Part shown: positions 46,565 through 57,309 of the stretch, in pieces
How the letters are laid out: each line of letters starts with the position of its first letter
Numbering within the stretch: position 1 is the stretch's first letter
Assembly (NCBI RefSeq): GCF_003034995.1
Contig: NZ_PZKF01000017.1
Coordinates: 1 to 64,000, forward strand
From: Phaeovulum veldkampii DSM 11550
Lineage (GTDB): Bacteria; Pseudomonadota; Alphaproteobacteria; Rhodobacterales; Rhodobacteraceae
Length of the DNA stretch: 64,000 nt
Direction: 5' to 3'
Translations under genes and position numbers: made by a program
The notes under the pieces: model-generated
Seen by the model: only the letters and a program-made list of their open reading frames with translations
What the model was told of the DNA's origin: nothing
Databases searched by the model: none

Positions 46565-47774
46565 CCGGCGCGGCGCGCGCGCCCGAAAACACCGGGCGCA
46601 GCACCGGGCCAAAGATGCGCGGCACAAAGGCCACGAGAAACAACGCCCAGGCGGCGCACCAGATCGTGGCAGCGGCGGCCACAAGCGCCGCATAGCTGTC
46701 AGCAAAGAGCGGCGACGCGACGCGCACCCAGGCCGCAGACCACAGCACCGCAAAGGCCAGGGGCAACAATCGCCCCGCGATCAGCGCCCCGCCCTCGCGC
46801 CGGGCGGCGGCGCGCGCGGCAACCGACATCACCATGCCCGACATCGCCCCCATCGTCAGGGCATGCACCGCGTCTGCCTCGGGCCAGAGGCCAGGGAGCA
46901 GCCGCGCAACGCCAACAAGGATCAGCCCGATCACCAGCCACAGGAAGGTCAACTGCATCATCGCCAGCAGCGGGTTGCGCAGCGCGGCCCGCATCCGCCA
47001 GCCCGACAGGCGCCAGCCCTGCACCAGCCCCGCGATGATCAGCGCAAGGCCGCTGGTCACCTCGGCCCCCGCCAGTGTCAGGGCCAGAGCGGCAAACAGC
47101 GTGGCCAGCCCCAGACGATTCGCCAGCCTATTTTCGCGCGGGGGCGGCACCATTGCGCCCACCTGGCGCAGCCAGTTGCCGGTGAAGGCCGGGATCATGC
47201 CCCCCGCGATCACCGCAACCTTGATGGCAAAGAACATGACGCCCGCGCGCACCAGTGCCACCGTGTCAAACAGCGCCCAGCCCTGCCGCGCGGCGATGAT
47301 GAACAGCACATCGACCAGCCCCAGCGCCGCCACCGCCGCCGGAAAGCCCAGCTTGCCCCAGACCCGCGCCGCAGCGATATCGCGCGCCAGCACCCCGGCC
47401 AGCAGCGCGAAATAGCCCAGCCCCGGCGCGATCAGCACCGGCAGCGGCAAGCTGTCGGCGCCCAGCATGGCAGCCCGCGCCGCAACCCAAAGCGCCACCA
47501 GCGCCTGCAGCCCCGGCCCGGTCAGCGCCGGACGGCCCGTCCAGCTTGTCACTGCGGTCAGAAAATAGGCCGCCATCGAGGCCGCGCCGAAACCAAACAC
47601 CATTTCATGCACATGCCAGAGTGTCGGCGTGCCAAGACTGGGCGGAGCCAGCCCAAGCCCGGCGCCCCATTGCCACCACAGCACCGCCAGAAACGCCCAG
47701 CACCCCGCCGCCAGAAACAGCGGCCGGTGCGGTGCAAGCCAGAGGTCGGAAAGCTGTGCGGGCGTGGGGGTCAT
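46536..47774 (-). CDS. NnrS family membrane protein
   Basis: A 412-residue protein with about 12 hydrophobic segments and several membrane-embedded His/Met (WHVHEMVFGFGAA, PAFTGNWLRQVG), the NnrS pattern. NnrS is a heme- and copper-containing protein that helps cells tolerate nitric oxide, normally next to denitrification genes; none is visible here, so it is an orphan copy. The start at 47774 lacks a strong Shine-Dalgarno. It overlaps the converging cobO end. Confidence 0.9.
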   Translation of the reverse strand: MTPTPAQLSDLWLAPHRPLFLAAGCWAFLAVLWWQWGAGLGLAPPSLGTPTLWHVHEMVFGFGAASMAAYFLTAVTSWTGRPALTGPGLQALVALWVAARAAMLGADSLPLPVLIAPGLGYFALLAGVLARDIAAARVWGKLGFPAAVAALGLVDVLFIIAARQGWALFDTVALVRAGVMFFAIKVAVIAGGMIPAFTGNWLRQVGAMVPPPRENRLANRLGLATLFAALALTLAGAEVTSGLALIIAGLVQGWRLSGWRMRAALRNPLLAMMQLTFLWLVIGLILVGVARLLPGLWPEADAVHALTMGAMSGMVMSVAARAAARREGGALIAGRLLPLAFAVLWSAAWVRVASPLFADSYAALVAAAATIWCAAWALFLVAFVPRIFGPVLRPVFSGARAAPVSIQPPAGP

Positions 47775-47827
47775 GGCAACACCAGAGATGGGCGGAAGGA
47801 CAGGGCCTGCGCAGGCGCGCATCCGCC

Positions 47828-49882
<2,055 letters not shown>

Positions 49883-49885
49883 CGG

Positions 49886-50179
49886 TCAGTAGCCGTAGAA
49901 AAAGCCGGCGTTGTTGATCAGCGCGCGTTGCAGGATGATCACCCCGATGAACACCACCAGTGGCGCCAGATCAAGGCCGCCCATCTGCGGCAGTATCCGG
50001 CGGATCGGGCCATAAATCGGTTCCAGAAGGCGGTTCAGGCCATACCAGATCTGCGCCACCATCGGCTGGCGGGTATTGAGCACCTGAAAGCTGATCAGCC
50101 AGCTTAGAATGATATGCGCGATCATGATGAACCAGACCACGTCCAGGATCAGCATCAGCGCATAATGCAGCGTGCCCAT
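49886..50179 (-). CDS. YggT family membrane protein
   Basis: A 97-residue protein with two hydrophobic segments (about 7-27 and 70-90) and the YggT core ILSWLISFQVLNTRQP...LLEPIYGPIRRILP. YggT proteins lie in the inner membrane and are tied to osmotic balance and division in other bacteria; the role here is unknown. Start follows GGAGGTTTTC. It runs into recQ, likely as one transcript. Confidence 0.88.
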   Translation of the reverse strand: MGTLHYALMLILDVVWFIMIAHIILSWLISFQVLNTRQPMVAQIWYGLNRLLEPIYGPIRRILPQMGGLDLAPLVVFIGVIILQRALINNAGFFYGY

Positions 50180-50304
50180 GAAAACCTCCGCCTGTTGCGA
50201 TGCAACAGGTATGTCAGACGCCCCGCGCTTGCAACCATGTGCCGCAACGTGCCGGGTTGACGGTGGCCCCGCAGCAGACAGGATGCCCGCAAAGGGAGAC
50301 CCGC

Positions 50305-50838
50305 ATGTATCCGTTCCTGCGACTGGCCAAGGAGGCCGTGAAGTTCCGCTCTGCCGATCCGCTGCCGCTGACCGGCACCCATGTGTCGCATCACATCTGC
50401 TGGCCCTGGGATCTTGACCCCTGGGTCGAGTTGAACAACGGGCGCACACTGACGCTGTATGACCTGGGGCGCATTCCGCTCGCGGCGCGCACCGGCCTGC
50501 TGGCGGTGCTGAAGGCCAATCGCTGGGGCATCACGGTGGCAGGCAATTCGGTGCGCTATCGGCGCCGGGTGCGCGCCTTTGACCGGCTGGAGATGCGCAG
50601 CCGCTGCATCGGCTGGGATGCGCGATTTTTCTACATGGAGCAAAGCATGTGGAAGGCGGGCGCGTGCACCAGCCACATGCTGATCCGCTCGGCGGTGACC
50701 TCGGCGCAGGGCATCGTGGTGCCGCCACAGGTTCTGGCGGCGATGGGGCGGCCCGATCTGGCCAGCCCCGCCCTGCCCGACTGGGTGCAGGGCTGGATCA
50801 CCGCCGATGGCTTGCGGCCCTGGCCGCCGCAGGGCTGA
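50305..50838 (+). CDS. Acyl-CoA thioesterase-like protein (hot-dog fold, 4HBT_2/THEM6-like)
   Basis: A 177-residue cytoplasmic protein. DLDPWVELNNGRTLTLYDLGR, with an aspartate and two asparagines in the region typical of the hot-dog-fold active site, and ITVAGNSVRYRRRVRAFDRLEMRSR give a single hot-dog domain of the 4HBT_2 group. Related proteins hydrolyse acyl-CoAs, but the substrate is not readable. Start follows AAAGGGAGACCCGC. First of a plus-strand run ending at 54708. Confidence 0.75.
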   Translation: MYPFLRLAKEAVKFRSADPLPLTGTHVSHHICWPWDLDPWVELNNGRTLTLYDLGRIPLAARTGLLAVLKANRWGITVAGNSVRYRRRVRAFDRLEMRSRCIGWDARFFYMEQSMWKAGACTSHMLIRSAVTSAQGIVVPPQVLAAMGRPDLASPALPDWVQGWITADGLRPWPPQG

Positions 50839-50936
50839 GATCGGCCAGCCAAGGACAGGCCGCAACGGCGCGGCCTTCAGCGTGCTTGCGCGGCGGGCGG
50901 GATTCGGGCTTGATCTGCGCAACCAAGGGGGCGGTC

Positions 50937-52271
50937 ATGGCACGCGCAAATCGCAGGATCTGGGGCTGGTATTTTTTCGACTGGGCCAGCCAGCCTTACA
51001 ACACCCTGCTGCTGACCTTCATCTTTGCCCCCTATATGAAGGAATTGCTGGGCAGCGGCACCGCAGCGCAAACGGTCTGGGGTTACGGCGTCGGCGCGGC
51101 GGGGTTGATCATCGCGCTTTGCGCGCCGCTGTTGGGTGCGGTGGCCGACAAGACCGGCGGGCGGATCGGCTTCATCGCGCTGTTCTCGGTGTTCTATGTG
51201 GCCGGGGCCTTGGGCCTGTGGTGGGCGATCCCCGGCGATTTCAACCTGTGGTTTGTGATGGCCGCCTTTGCCCTCGGGCTGATCGGCATGGAATTTGCCA
51301 CGATCTTCACCAATGCCATGCTGCCGGGCCTTGGCTCGCGCAAGGAAATCGGGCGCATATCGGGGTCGGGCTGGGGATTTGGCTATCTGGGCGGCATGGT
51401 GGCGCTGATCGTCATGGTCACGCTCTTTGCCGAAAACGCCAGCGGCCGCACCCTGATCGGGATTGCGCCGGTTCTGGGGCTTGACCCGGCGCTCCGCGAG
51501 GGCACGCGGGCCGTCGGCCCCTTCACCGCGCTGTGGTATGCGGTGTTCATGATCCCGTTTTTCCTGTTCGTGCGCGATGTGCGGCCCGCGGTTCCGGTTC
51601 CGGTGGGCACAGCCCTGCGCGGAGCCTGGCCCGAGCTGAAATCGACACTGGCGGGGCTGCCAGCCAACCGCAGCCTGCTGGCCTATCTGCTGTCGTCGAT
51701 GTTTTATCGCGATGCGCTGAACGGCATCTATGTGTTTGGCGGCCTCTATGCGGCGGGGGTGCTGGGCTGGTCGATCATCGACGTGGCGATCTTTGGCATT
51801 CTGGGCACCATCACCGGGGCGACCTTTGCCTGGGCAGGCGGCAAGGCCGATGACCGCTTTGGTCCAAAGCCGGTGATCGTGCTGTGCGTGATCGCGCTGG
51901 CGCTGGTGACGCTGGGCGTTATCTACATTTCGCGCGACGCGGTCTTTGGCATGCCGGTCATGGCGGAAAGCCGCCTGCCGGACATTGCCTTTTATGTCAT
52001 GGGCGGGCTGATCGGCGCCGCCGGGGGCGCGCTGCAATCGGCCAGCCGAACGATGATGGTGCGGCAGTCAGACCCCGAAAAAATAACGGAAAGTTTCGGG
52101 CTTTATGCGCTGGCGGGCAAGGCCACCTCGTTCATCGCGCCGCTGTCGATCGGGGTGGTCACGCAGATCACGGGCAGCCAACAGGCCGGGATCGTGCCTC
52201 TGATCGGGCTGTTCGGTCTTGGCCTTGTGCTGCTAGTCTGGGTCAAACCGAACGGAGGCCCTGCCCAATGA
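50937..52271 (+). CDS. MFS transporter, UMF1 (Atg22-like) family
   Basis: A 444-residue membrane protein with about 12 segments. It starts RIWGWYFFDWASQPYNTLLLTFIFAPYM, the near-invariant opening of the UMF1/Atg22 group. The yeast member effluxes amino acids from the vacuole; bacterial substrates are unknown. The stop overlaps the mepA start (ATGA), so the two are co-translated. I chose 50937 since it begins the family N-terminus. Confidence 0.9.
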   Translation: MARANRRIWGWYFFDWASQPYNTLLLTFIFAPYMKELLGSGTAAQTVWGYGVGAAGLIIALCAPLLGAVADKTGGRIGFIALFSVFYVAGALGLWWAIPGDFNLWFVMAAFALGLIGMEFATIFTNAMLPGLGSRKEIGRISGSGWGFGYLGGMVALIVMVTLFAENASGRTLIGIAPVLGLDPALREGTRAVGPFTALWYAVFMIPFFLFVRDVRPAVPVPVGTALRGAWPELKSTLAGLPANRSLLAYLLSSMFYRDALNGIYVFGGLYAAGVLGWSIIDVAIFGILGTITGATFAWAGGKADDRFGPKPVIVLCVIALALVTLGVIYISRDAVFGMPVMAESRLPDIAFYVMGGLIGAAGGALQSASRTMMVRQSDPEKITESFGLYALAGKATSFIAPLSIGVVTQITGSQQAGIVPLIGLFGLGLVLLVWVKPNGGPAQ

Positions 52272-53155
52272 TCCGCGCCCTTGGCCTTGCCCTGCTGCTG
52301 ACCGCGACCCCTGCCGGGGCCGAACCATTGGCACGGCAATTGTTCGGCGCTGCCCGCGCGCCCTCGGCGCAGGCGCCGCAGGCGATTGGCAGCTATTCGC
52401 GCGGCTGCGCCGCGGGTCTGGTGGCACTGCCCGAAACCGGGCCGACATGGCAGGCGATGCGCCTGTCGCGCAATCGCAACTGGGGCCACCCCGAACTGGT
52501 GCGCTTTCTGATCGACCTGTCGGGCACCGCGCGCCAGATCGGCTGGCCGGGGCTATACATCGGCGACATGGCCCAGCCCCGCGGCGGACCGATGACCGGG
52601 GGCCATGCCAGCCACCAGACCGGGTTGGATGCCGATATCTGGATGCTGCCGCCCCGGCGGCTGAACCTCAGCCGGGCCGAGCGTGAAAGCATCTCGTCGA
52701 TTTCGGTGCGATCCGATGACCAGACGCGGGTCACCGGCAACTGGACGGCATCACACCACGCCCTTCTGCGCGCCGCAGCGTCCGACCCGCGGGTGGACCG
52801 CATCTTTGTGGCCGCCGCGGTGAAAATCGCCATGTGCAATGCCAGCGGTCGCCGCGACCGGGCTTGGCTGCAAAAGATCCGCCCGATCTATGGCCACAAC
52901 ACCCATTTCCATGTGCGGCTGAAATGCCCCCAAGGCTCGCCGGGGTGCGAGCGGCAAAAGCCCTCGGTAGCCGACCTGTCAAACGGCGGCGATGGTTGTG
53001 ACGAGACGCTGAACTGGTGGGTCACAACTTACCTTGAAGAGCTGCGCAACCCGCCCCGGCGCCCAAAGCCCGAAGGCCCGCCGCCCAAGACCGCCCGCAC
53101 CTATACGATGTCCGATCTGCCCGCCCAATGCGCCAACGTCCTCGCCTCGCGCTGA
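52268..53155 (+). CDS. mepA: Penicillin-insensitive murein endopeptidase MepA
   Basis: A 295-residue secreted LAS-type metallopeptidase that cuts D-Ala-meso-DAP cross-links. Signal peptide [20 protein letters not shown]; zinc-site residues in [11 protein letters not shown] (H116, D123) and the HNTHFHVR block (about 210-217). Two conserved Cys pairs are in the C-terminal third. It overlaps the upstream MFS gene by an ATGA and the downstream phytase-like gene by 28 bp. Confidence 0.95.
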   Translation: MIRALGLALLLTATPAGAEPLARQLFGAARAPSAQAPQAIGSYSRGCAAGLVALPETGPTWQAMRLSRNRNWGHPELVRFLIDLSGTARQIGWPGLYIGDMAQPRGGPMTGGHASHQTGLDADIWMLPPRRLNLSRAERESISSISVRSDDQTRVTGNWTASHHALLRAAASDPRVDRIFVAAAVKIAMCNASGRRDRAWLQKIRPIYGHNTHFHVRLKCPQGSPGCERQKPSVADLSNGGDGCDETLNWWVTTYLEELRNPPRRPKPEGPPPKTARTYTMSDLPAQCANVLASR

Positions 53156-54024
53156 TCGCGGCGGCGCTGGCGCTGTTGGGAAGCAATGGCGGCGCCGTGC
53201 CCGACCGCCGCGCCGAATATCTGGGCAGCGTCACTTGGGCCTCGGCCCAGCCCGGCTTTGGCGGGCTTTCGGGGTTGGAACTGGACGCCAGCGGCACCCG
53301 GCTTGCAGCGGTGTCAGACCGCGGCACGTTCTGGACAGCCCGGCTTGCCCGCGATGCAGGCGGCGCGATCACCGCTGTCAGTACTGCGGCCCCGGTGGTG
53401 CTGCGCGACAGCAAGGGAGCGCCGCTGACCGGCCACAAGACCGATGCCGAGGGGCTGGCAATCGCGCCCGACGGCACGATCTACATTTCGTTCGAGGGGC
53501 TGCACCGCGTGGTGCGCCACCCGCGCCCCGAGGCCCCCGCCCAACCGCTGCCCCGGCCGCAGGCGGTTCGTGACTTGCAGACCAACTCGGGGCTGGAGGC
53601 ACTGGCGATCAGCCCCGATGGCGCGCTTTACACCCTGCCGGAACGGTCGGGCGCCACGACCCGGCCCTTTCCTGTCTACCGCTTTCGTAACGGCAGTTGG
53701 GACCAGCCCTTTGCCATCCCGCGCGATGGGCGCTGGCTGCCGGTGGGCGCCGATTTCGGCCCCGACGGACGGCTTTACCTGCTGGAGCGCGACTTTTGGG
53801 GCCTGCTGGGGTTTCTCAGCCGTGTGCGGGTGTTCGACCTTGGCCCCCAAGGCCCGCGCGGCGAAGAGGTTTTGCTGCAAACCCGCGCCCGGCGGCATGA
53901 CAACCTGGAGGGAATCGCCCTCTGGCGCGACGCGGCCGGGGCGATCCGGCTGACGATGGTATCAGATGACAATTTTCAGCCGTTTCAGCGAACCGAACTC
54001 GTGGAATATCGCCTGCGCGATTGA
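53128..54024 (+). CDS. Esterase-like/phytase-fold secreted protein
   Basis: A 298-residue protein with a signal-like N-terminus (residues 1-23, [19 protein letters not shown]). The rest is a beta-propeller type sequence with [62 protein letters not shown] and a C-terminal DNLEGIALW...SDDNFQ repeat, as in 'esterase-like activity of phytase' proteins. Catalytic activity is not certain. It overlaps mepA by 28 bp. Confidence 0.82.
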   Translation: MRQRPRLALIAAALALLGSNGGAVPDRRAEYLGSVTWASAQPGFGGLSGLELDASGTRLAAVSDRGTFWTARLARDAGGAITAVSTAAPVVLRDSKGAPLTGHKTDAEGLAIAPDGTIYISFEGLHRVVRHPRPEAPAQPLPRPQAVRDLQTNSGLEALAISPDGALYTLPERSGATTRPFPVYRFRNGSWDQPFAIPRDGRWLPVGADFGPDGRLYLLERDFWGLLGFLSRVRVFDLGPQGPRGEEVLLQTRARRHDNLEGIALWRDAAGAIRLTMVSDDNFQPFQRTELVEYRLRD

Positions 54025-54102
54025 CAGGGACGGCGCCTTGGGCGTAGGGGGCAACTGCCCAAAGGGGCCAAGTCTCCGCAACCTTGTAAAAACGGATCAC
54101 AG

Positions 54103-54708
54103 ATGACCCGCTATCTTCCCGGCATTCTTGCCATGGCCGCCGTCGTTGTGGCCTCCAACATCCTTGTGCAGTTTCTGTATGGCGACTGGCTGACCTGGGG
54201 TGCCTTTACCTACCCCCTCGCCTTCCTTGTGACCGATGTCACCAACCGCCTCTATGGGGCCGCTGCCGCGCGGCGCGTGGTGCTGGCAGGCTTTGTCACC
54301 GGCATCGGCTGTTCGGCTATTGCCGCGGGATTCGACAAGACCACGTTCCGCATCGCGCTGGGCTCTGGTCTGGCCTTTTTGCTGGCGCAGCTTCTGGATA
54401 TCGCGGTGTTCGACCGTCTGCGCGCGGGCGCGTGGTGGCGCGCGCCTGTGGTTTCGACCCTGATCGCCTCGTCGCTGGATACTGCGGTGTTCTTTACCAT
54501 CGCCTTTTCCGCCGCGCTGGTGATGCTGGAGCCCGGCAATGACGTGTCCTGGGCCACCGGCCCGGTGCCGCTGCTGGGGCTTGGCCCCGAGACGCCGCTT
54601 TGGGTGTCGCTGGCTGTCGCGGACTGGTCTGTCAAACTTCTGCTTGCTTTGGTGGCACTGGTGCCGTTTCGCATGATCGTGAGCCGACTTGCCACAAGGG
54701 TTGCGTAA
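54103..54708 (+). CDS. Queuosine-precursor transporter (YhhQ/VUT family)
   Basis: A 201-residue membrane protein with six hydrophobic segments. ASNILVQFLYG...GAFTYPLAFLVTDVTNRLYG and ALGSGLAFLLAQLLDIAVFDRLR are the family marks. It imports queuine or preQ1-type bases for tRNA wobble modification. I found no preQ1 riboswitch in the 78-bp leader. Start 54103 has no clear Shine-Dalgarno. A small separate transcript unit begins right after its stop. Confidence 0.9.
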   Translation: MTRYLPGILAMAAVVVASNILVQFLYGDWLTWGAFTYPLAFLVTDVTNRLYGAAAARRVVLAGFVTGIGCSAIAAGFDKTTFRIALGSGLAFLLAQLLDIAVFDRLRAGAWWRAPVVSTLIASSLDTAVFFTIAFSAALVMLEPGNDVSWATGPVPLLGLGPETPLWVSLAVADWSVKLLLALVALVPFRMIVSRLATRVA

Positions 54709-54714
54709 AAGATT

Positions 54715-54742
54715 TTGACAAACACAAAATCTGTGGCAGCCT
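54715..54742 (+). promoter_or_regulatory. Likely promoter of the small RNA/tiny-ORF unit
   Basis: A perfect TTGACA (54715-54720), then a weak CAGCCT (54737-54742) after a 16-bp spacer. Transcription would begin near 54750. The -35 is certain as a motif; the -10 is guesswork. Confidence 0.45.
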
Positions 54743-54777
54743 GTGAATAACGGCAACACATGAAAGGAGGTGGTCCA

Positions 54778-54834
54778 GTGTCTAGAGTGATAGTGGAGAG
54801 AGGTGTCGGGACAGTCAGGGGGGCCGTGGCCTGA
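54778..54834 (+). CDS. Tiny ORF (18 aa) behind an extended Shine-Dalgarno
   Basis: Reading from the GTG at 54778 gives MSRVIVERGVGTVRGAVA, then TGA. An in-frame ATG at 54760 would instead include the Shine-Dalgarno itself and give 24 aa. The GTG lies immediately after AAAGGAGGTGGTCCA, so the strongest SD part is 6-10 nt away, ideal for initiation. Translation would enter the hairpin stem at 54812. The peptide is basic and Val/Gly-rich, with no known family. It could be a leader peptide, or the SD could serve another purpose. Confidence 0.35.
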   Translation: MSRVIVERGVGTVRGAVA

Positions 54835-54904
54835 GGGCAGCCCCGAGGGTTCAAACCCCTGACTGGGACCAGATCCCTAACTGGCCCATCTCCGTAGATC
54901 TCGG

Positions 54905-54926
54905 GGGCCGCCTTTCGGGGCGGCCC
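54905..54926 (+). terminator. Intrinsic terminator closing the small RNA unit
   Basis: An 8-bp stem, GGGCCGCC with GGCGGCCC, 6-nt loop TTTCGG, then TTTCAATT. Strong and well-formed; located just before the truA stop on the other strand. Confidence 0.8.
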
Positions 54927-54966
54927 TTTCAATTGGGCCGCGCGGCAGGGCGTGCTGACGCTGCCG

Positions 54967-55737
54967 CTACCCCCTGAACGGATCGGCCGGATACCCCACC
55001 CCGCACAGATATAGCCCTTGCGGCGGGCAGACCGGGCCGCAGGCGGCGCGGTTACGGGCGGCCAGCGCGCGGGCCACATCGCCCGGCGCCCATGCCCCCG
55101 CTCCGACACGTTCCAGCGTGCCGACGATGGACCGCACCTGATTGTGCAGGAAACTGCGCGCGCGCAGGTGAAACCGGTATTCGCGCCCGTGCGGCAATGC
55201 GATATCCTCGATGCGGATTTCATCGAGCGTCTTGATCGGTGAGGCCGACTGGCACAAAGAGGAGCGGAAGGTGGTGAAATCGTGATGGCCCAGCAGATGC
55301 GCGGCGCCGGCGCGCATCGCGTCCGCGTCCAGCGGGTTCAGCACCTGCCAGACCAGTCCCGCGTCATGCGTGGCGGGCGCACGGCGGGCCAGCAGGCGGA
55401 AGGTATAGCGCCGCTCGATCGCTGAAAACCGGGCGTGAAAGCCCTCATCCACCCGCGCCGCGGCCAGAATTGCGACCGGGGCGGGCTTCAGGTGCCAGTT
55501 CAGCGCCTCGGCAAGCCGGAACGGCTCCCAGTTTTTGGTCAGATCGGCATGGGCCACCTGTGCGGTGGCATGCACGCCCGCATCGGTGCGGCCTGCCGCG
55601 GCGATGGTATGGGGGCCGGGTTCCAGCCGCCCCAGCGCCGCCTCGATCGCTGCCTGCACCGAAGGCTGCGCCGCCTGCCGCTGCCAGCCCGCAAACGGGC
55701 CGCCGTCATATTCGATCTTCAGCGCATATCTGGGCAT
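54967..55737 (-). CDS. truA: tRNA pseudouridine(38-40) synthase TruA
   Basis: A 256-residue enzyme. Catalytic Asp52 is in [25 protein letters not shown] and a C-terminal [18 protein letters not shown] confirm TruA. The ATG at 55737 follows AAGGAG. It is divergent from ycjX. Confidence 0.96.
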   Translation of the reverse strand: MPRYALKIEYDGGPFAGWQRQAAQPSVQAAIEAALGRLEPGPHTIAAAGRTDAGVHATAQVAHADLTKNWEPFRLAEALNWHLKPAPVAILAAARVDEGFHARFSAIERRYTFRLLARRAPATHDAGLVWQVLNPLDADAMRAGAAHLLGHHDFTTFRSSLCQSASPIKTLDEIRIEDIALPHGREYRFHLRARSFLHNQVRSIVGTLERVGAGAWAPGDVARALAARNRAACGPVCPPQGLYLCGVGYPADPFRG

Positions 55738-55883
55738 GGCTCTCCTTAGCCCGTGGCTGGGGGCCGGACAAGCCGGGCCGCATCGCAAACCGTCTTGGGC
55801 ATGATGGCGCCCTGCTGCGAGATGCCCCCTACCGCAGGGCCGTGCCGATGCCTATCTTGGGATCAACAGCGGAGGCCAAGCCC

Positions 55884-57299
55884 ATGGGAATTGCCGATAT
55901 CGCCGATGGCGTGCTGCGCGGGGTCGAACGTGTGGGGTCCGGTGTCTCGGGCGCACTGCTCGAGCCGGTGATCCGCATCGGCGTCACCGGGCTGTCGCGC
56001 GCGGGCAAGACGGTGTTCATCACCTCGCTGGTGGCAAACCTGCTGGATCGCGGGCGGATGCCGGGGTTGAAGGCCGCCGCCGATGGCGCGATTCGTGCTG
56101 CATGGCTGCAACCCCAACCCGACGACACCGTGCCGCGGTTCGACTACGAATCGCATCTGGCCGCACTGACCGGCACTGCACCGCACTGGCCCGAGGGGAC
56201 GCGGGCGATTTCAGAGCTGCGGCTGTCGCTGAAGGTGCAACCTTCGGGGATGCTGGGCGCGCTGCGGGGCGCGCGCACCTTGCATCTGGATATCGTCGAT
56301 TATCCGGGCGAATGGCTGCTGGATCTGGCCCTGATGGACAAATCCTACGCCGACTGGTCCGAGGCGGTTCTGACCCGCATCGCCGACCGGCCGCTGGGCG
56401 CGGCGTTTCTGGATCAGGCCATTTCTGCCAACCCCGCCGCCCGACTGGAAGAGAGCCGCGCGCAGGCGCTGGCCGCGGCCTTTACCGCGCATCTGCATGC
56501 CGCGCGCGCCGCGGGCTGGTCGGATTGCACGCCGGGGCGGTTTTTGCTGCCGGGCGAATTGGCTGGCTCGCCCGCGCTGACATTTGCTCCGCTGCCGCGC
56601 CCCACCGCCGTGCCCCCGCGCGGCAGTTTGTGGCGCGAGATGGAGCGGCGCTATGACGCCTATAAATCGCAGGTGGTGCGGCCCTTCTTTCTGGAACATT
56701 TCGCCCGGATCGACCGGCAGGTGGTTCTGGTCGATGTGCTGGGCGCGATCCACGCCGGGCCGCAGGCGGTGGAGGATATGCGCCGCTCGATGGCGGCGAT
56801 CCTGACGGCGTTCCGGCCGGGGCGGCTGAACTGGCTGACCAGTCTGATCGGAATGCGCCGGGTGGAGCGTATCCTGTTCGCCGCGACCAAGGCGGATCAT
56901 CTGCATCACTCCCAGCACGCCCGCCTGACTGCGATCACCGAGGCGCTGTTGCGCGAGGCCCGCGACCGGGCCGATTTTGCCGGGGCAAAGACCGCGGCCA
57001 TGTCGATTGCCGCGTTGCGCGCCACCGTCGAGGAAGAAATCCTGCACAATGGCGTGGCGCTGGATGCGGTGCGCGGCACCTTGCTGGATGGCCGCCGCGC
57101 CGCCTTTTACCCCGGCGATCTGCCGTCAGACCCCGCGCAACTGCTGACGCCCGCGCGCGAAGGGGCCGAGCGTTGGCTGGATGCCGATTATGCCATCATG
57201 TCCTTTGCCCCCGCCCCGGTGACGCTGCGCCCCGGCGAGGGGCCGCCGCATATCCGGCTGGATCGCGCCGCCGAGTTTCTGCTGGGCGACCGGCTGTAG
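55884..57299 (+). CDS. YcjX-family GTPase-like protein
   Basis: A 471-residue protein with P-loop GLSRAGKT (residues 36-43) and VDYPGEWLLDLALM as the probable G3 region. DUF463/YcjX proteins are nucleotide-binding, stress-induced and of unknown job. The ATG at 55884 follows GGAGGCCAAGCCC; an upstream in-frame ATG at 55848 is less likely. The next gene, 10 bp later, is its regular partner YcjF. Confidence 0.9.
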   Translation: MGIADIADGVLRGVERVGSGVSGALLEPVIRIGVTGLSRAGKTVFITSLVANLLDRGRMPGLKAAADGAIRAAWLQPQPDDTVPRFDYESHLAALTGTAPHWPEGTRAISELRLSLKVQPSGMLGALRGARTLHLDIVDYPGEWLLDLALMDKSYADWSEAVLTRIADRPLGAAFLDQAISANPAARLEESRAQALAAAFTAHLHAARAAGWSDCTPGRFLLPGELAGSPALTFAPLPRPTAVPPRGSLWREMERRYDAYKSQVVRPFFLEHFARIDRQVVLVDVLGAIHAGPQAVEDMRRSMAAILTAFRPGRLNWLTSLIGMRRVERILFAATKADHLHHSQHARLTAITEALLREARDRADFAGAKTAAMSIAALRATVEEEILHNGVALDAVRGTLLDGRRAAFYPGDLPSDPAQLLTPAREGAERWLDADYAIMSFAPAPVTLRPGEGPPHIRLDRAAEFLLGDRL

Positions 57300-57309
57300 G
57301 GGAACCACC

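Larger units (their letters stand above)
54750..54930 (+). ncRNA. Unclassified structured small RNA (or attenuator without a downstream gene)
   Basis: The unit contains AAAGGAGGTGGTCCAG (54763-54778), complementary to the 16S rRNA 3' end over about 15 nt with one G-U pair; a hairpin whose base CAGTCAGGGG (54812-54821) pairs perfectly with CCCCTGACTG (54856-54865); and a terminator at 54905-54926. No gene follows on this strand; truA is opposite. The inner loop has GGTTCAAA, like a tRNA T-arm, but no full cloverleaf forms. I do not match it to a known RNA family. Confidence 0.5.

Noticed and set aside
54025-54102. A preQ1 riboswitch before the queuosine transporter
   Set aside because: The leader lacks the preQ1-I and preQ1-II core sequence; only a weak GGGGGCAACTGCCC-type hairpin is present.
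54841-54872. A possible tRNA (GGTTCAAA loop and ...GGGACCA)
   Set aside because: It resembles a T-arm plus CCA end, but no matching acceptor, D-arm or anticodon arm exists; the same bases pair in the 10-bp hairpin.
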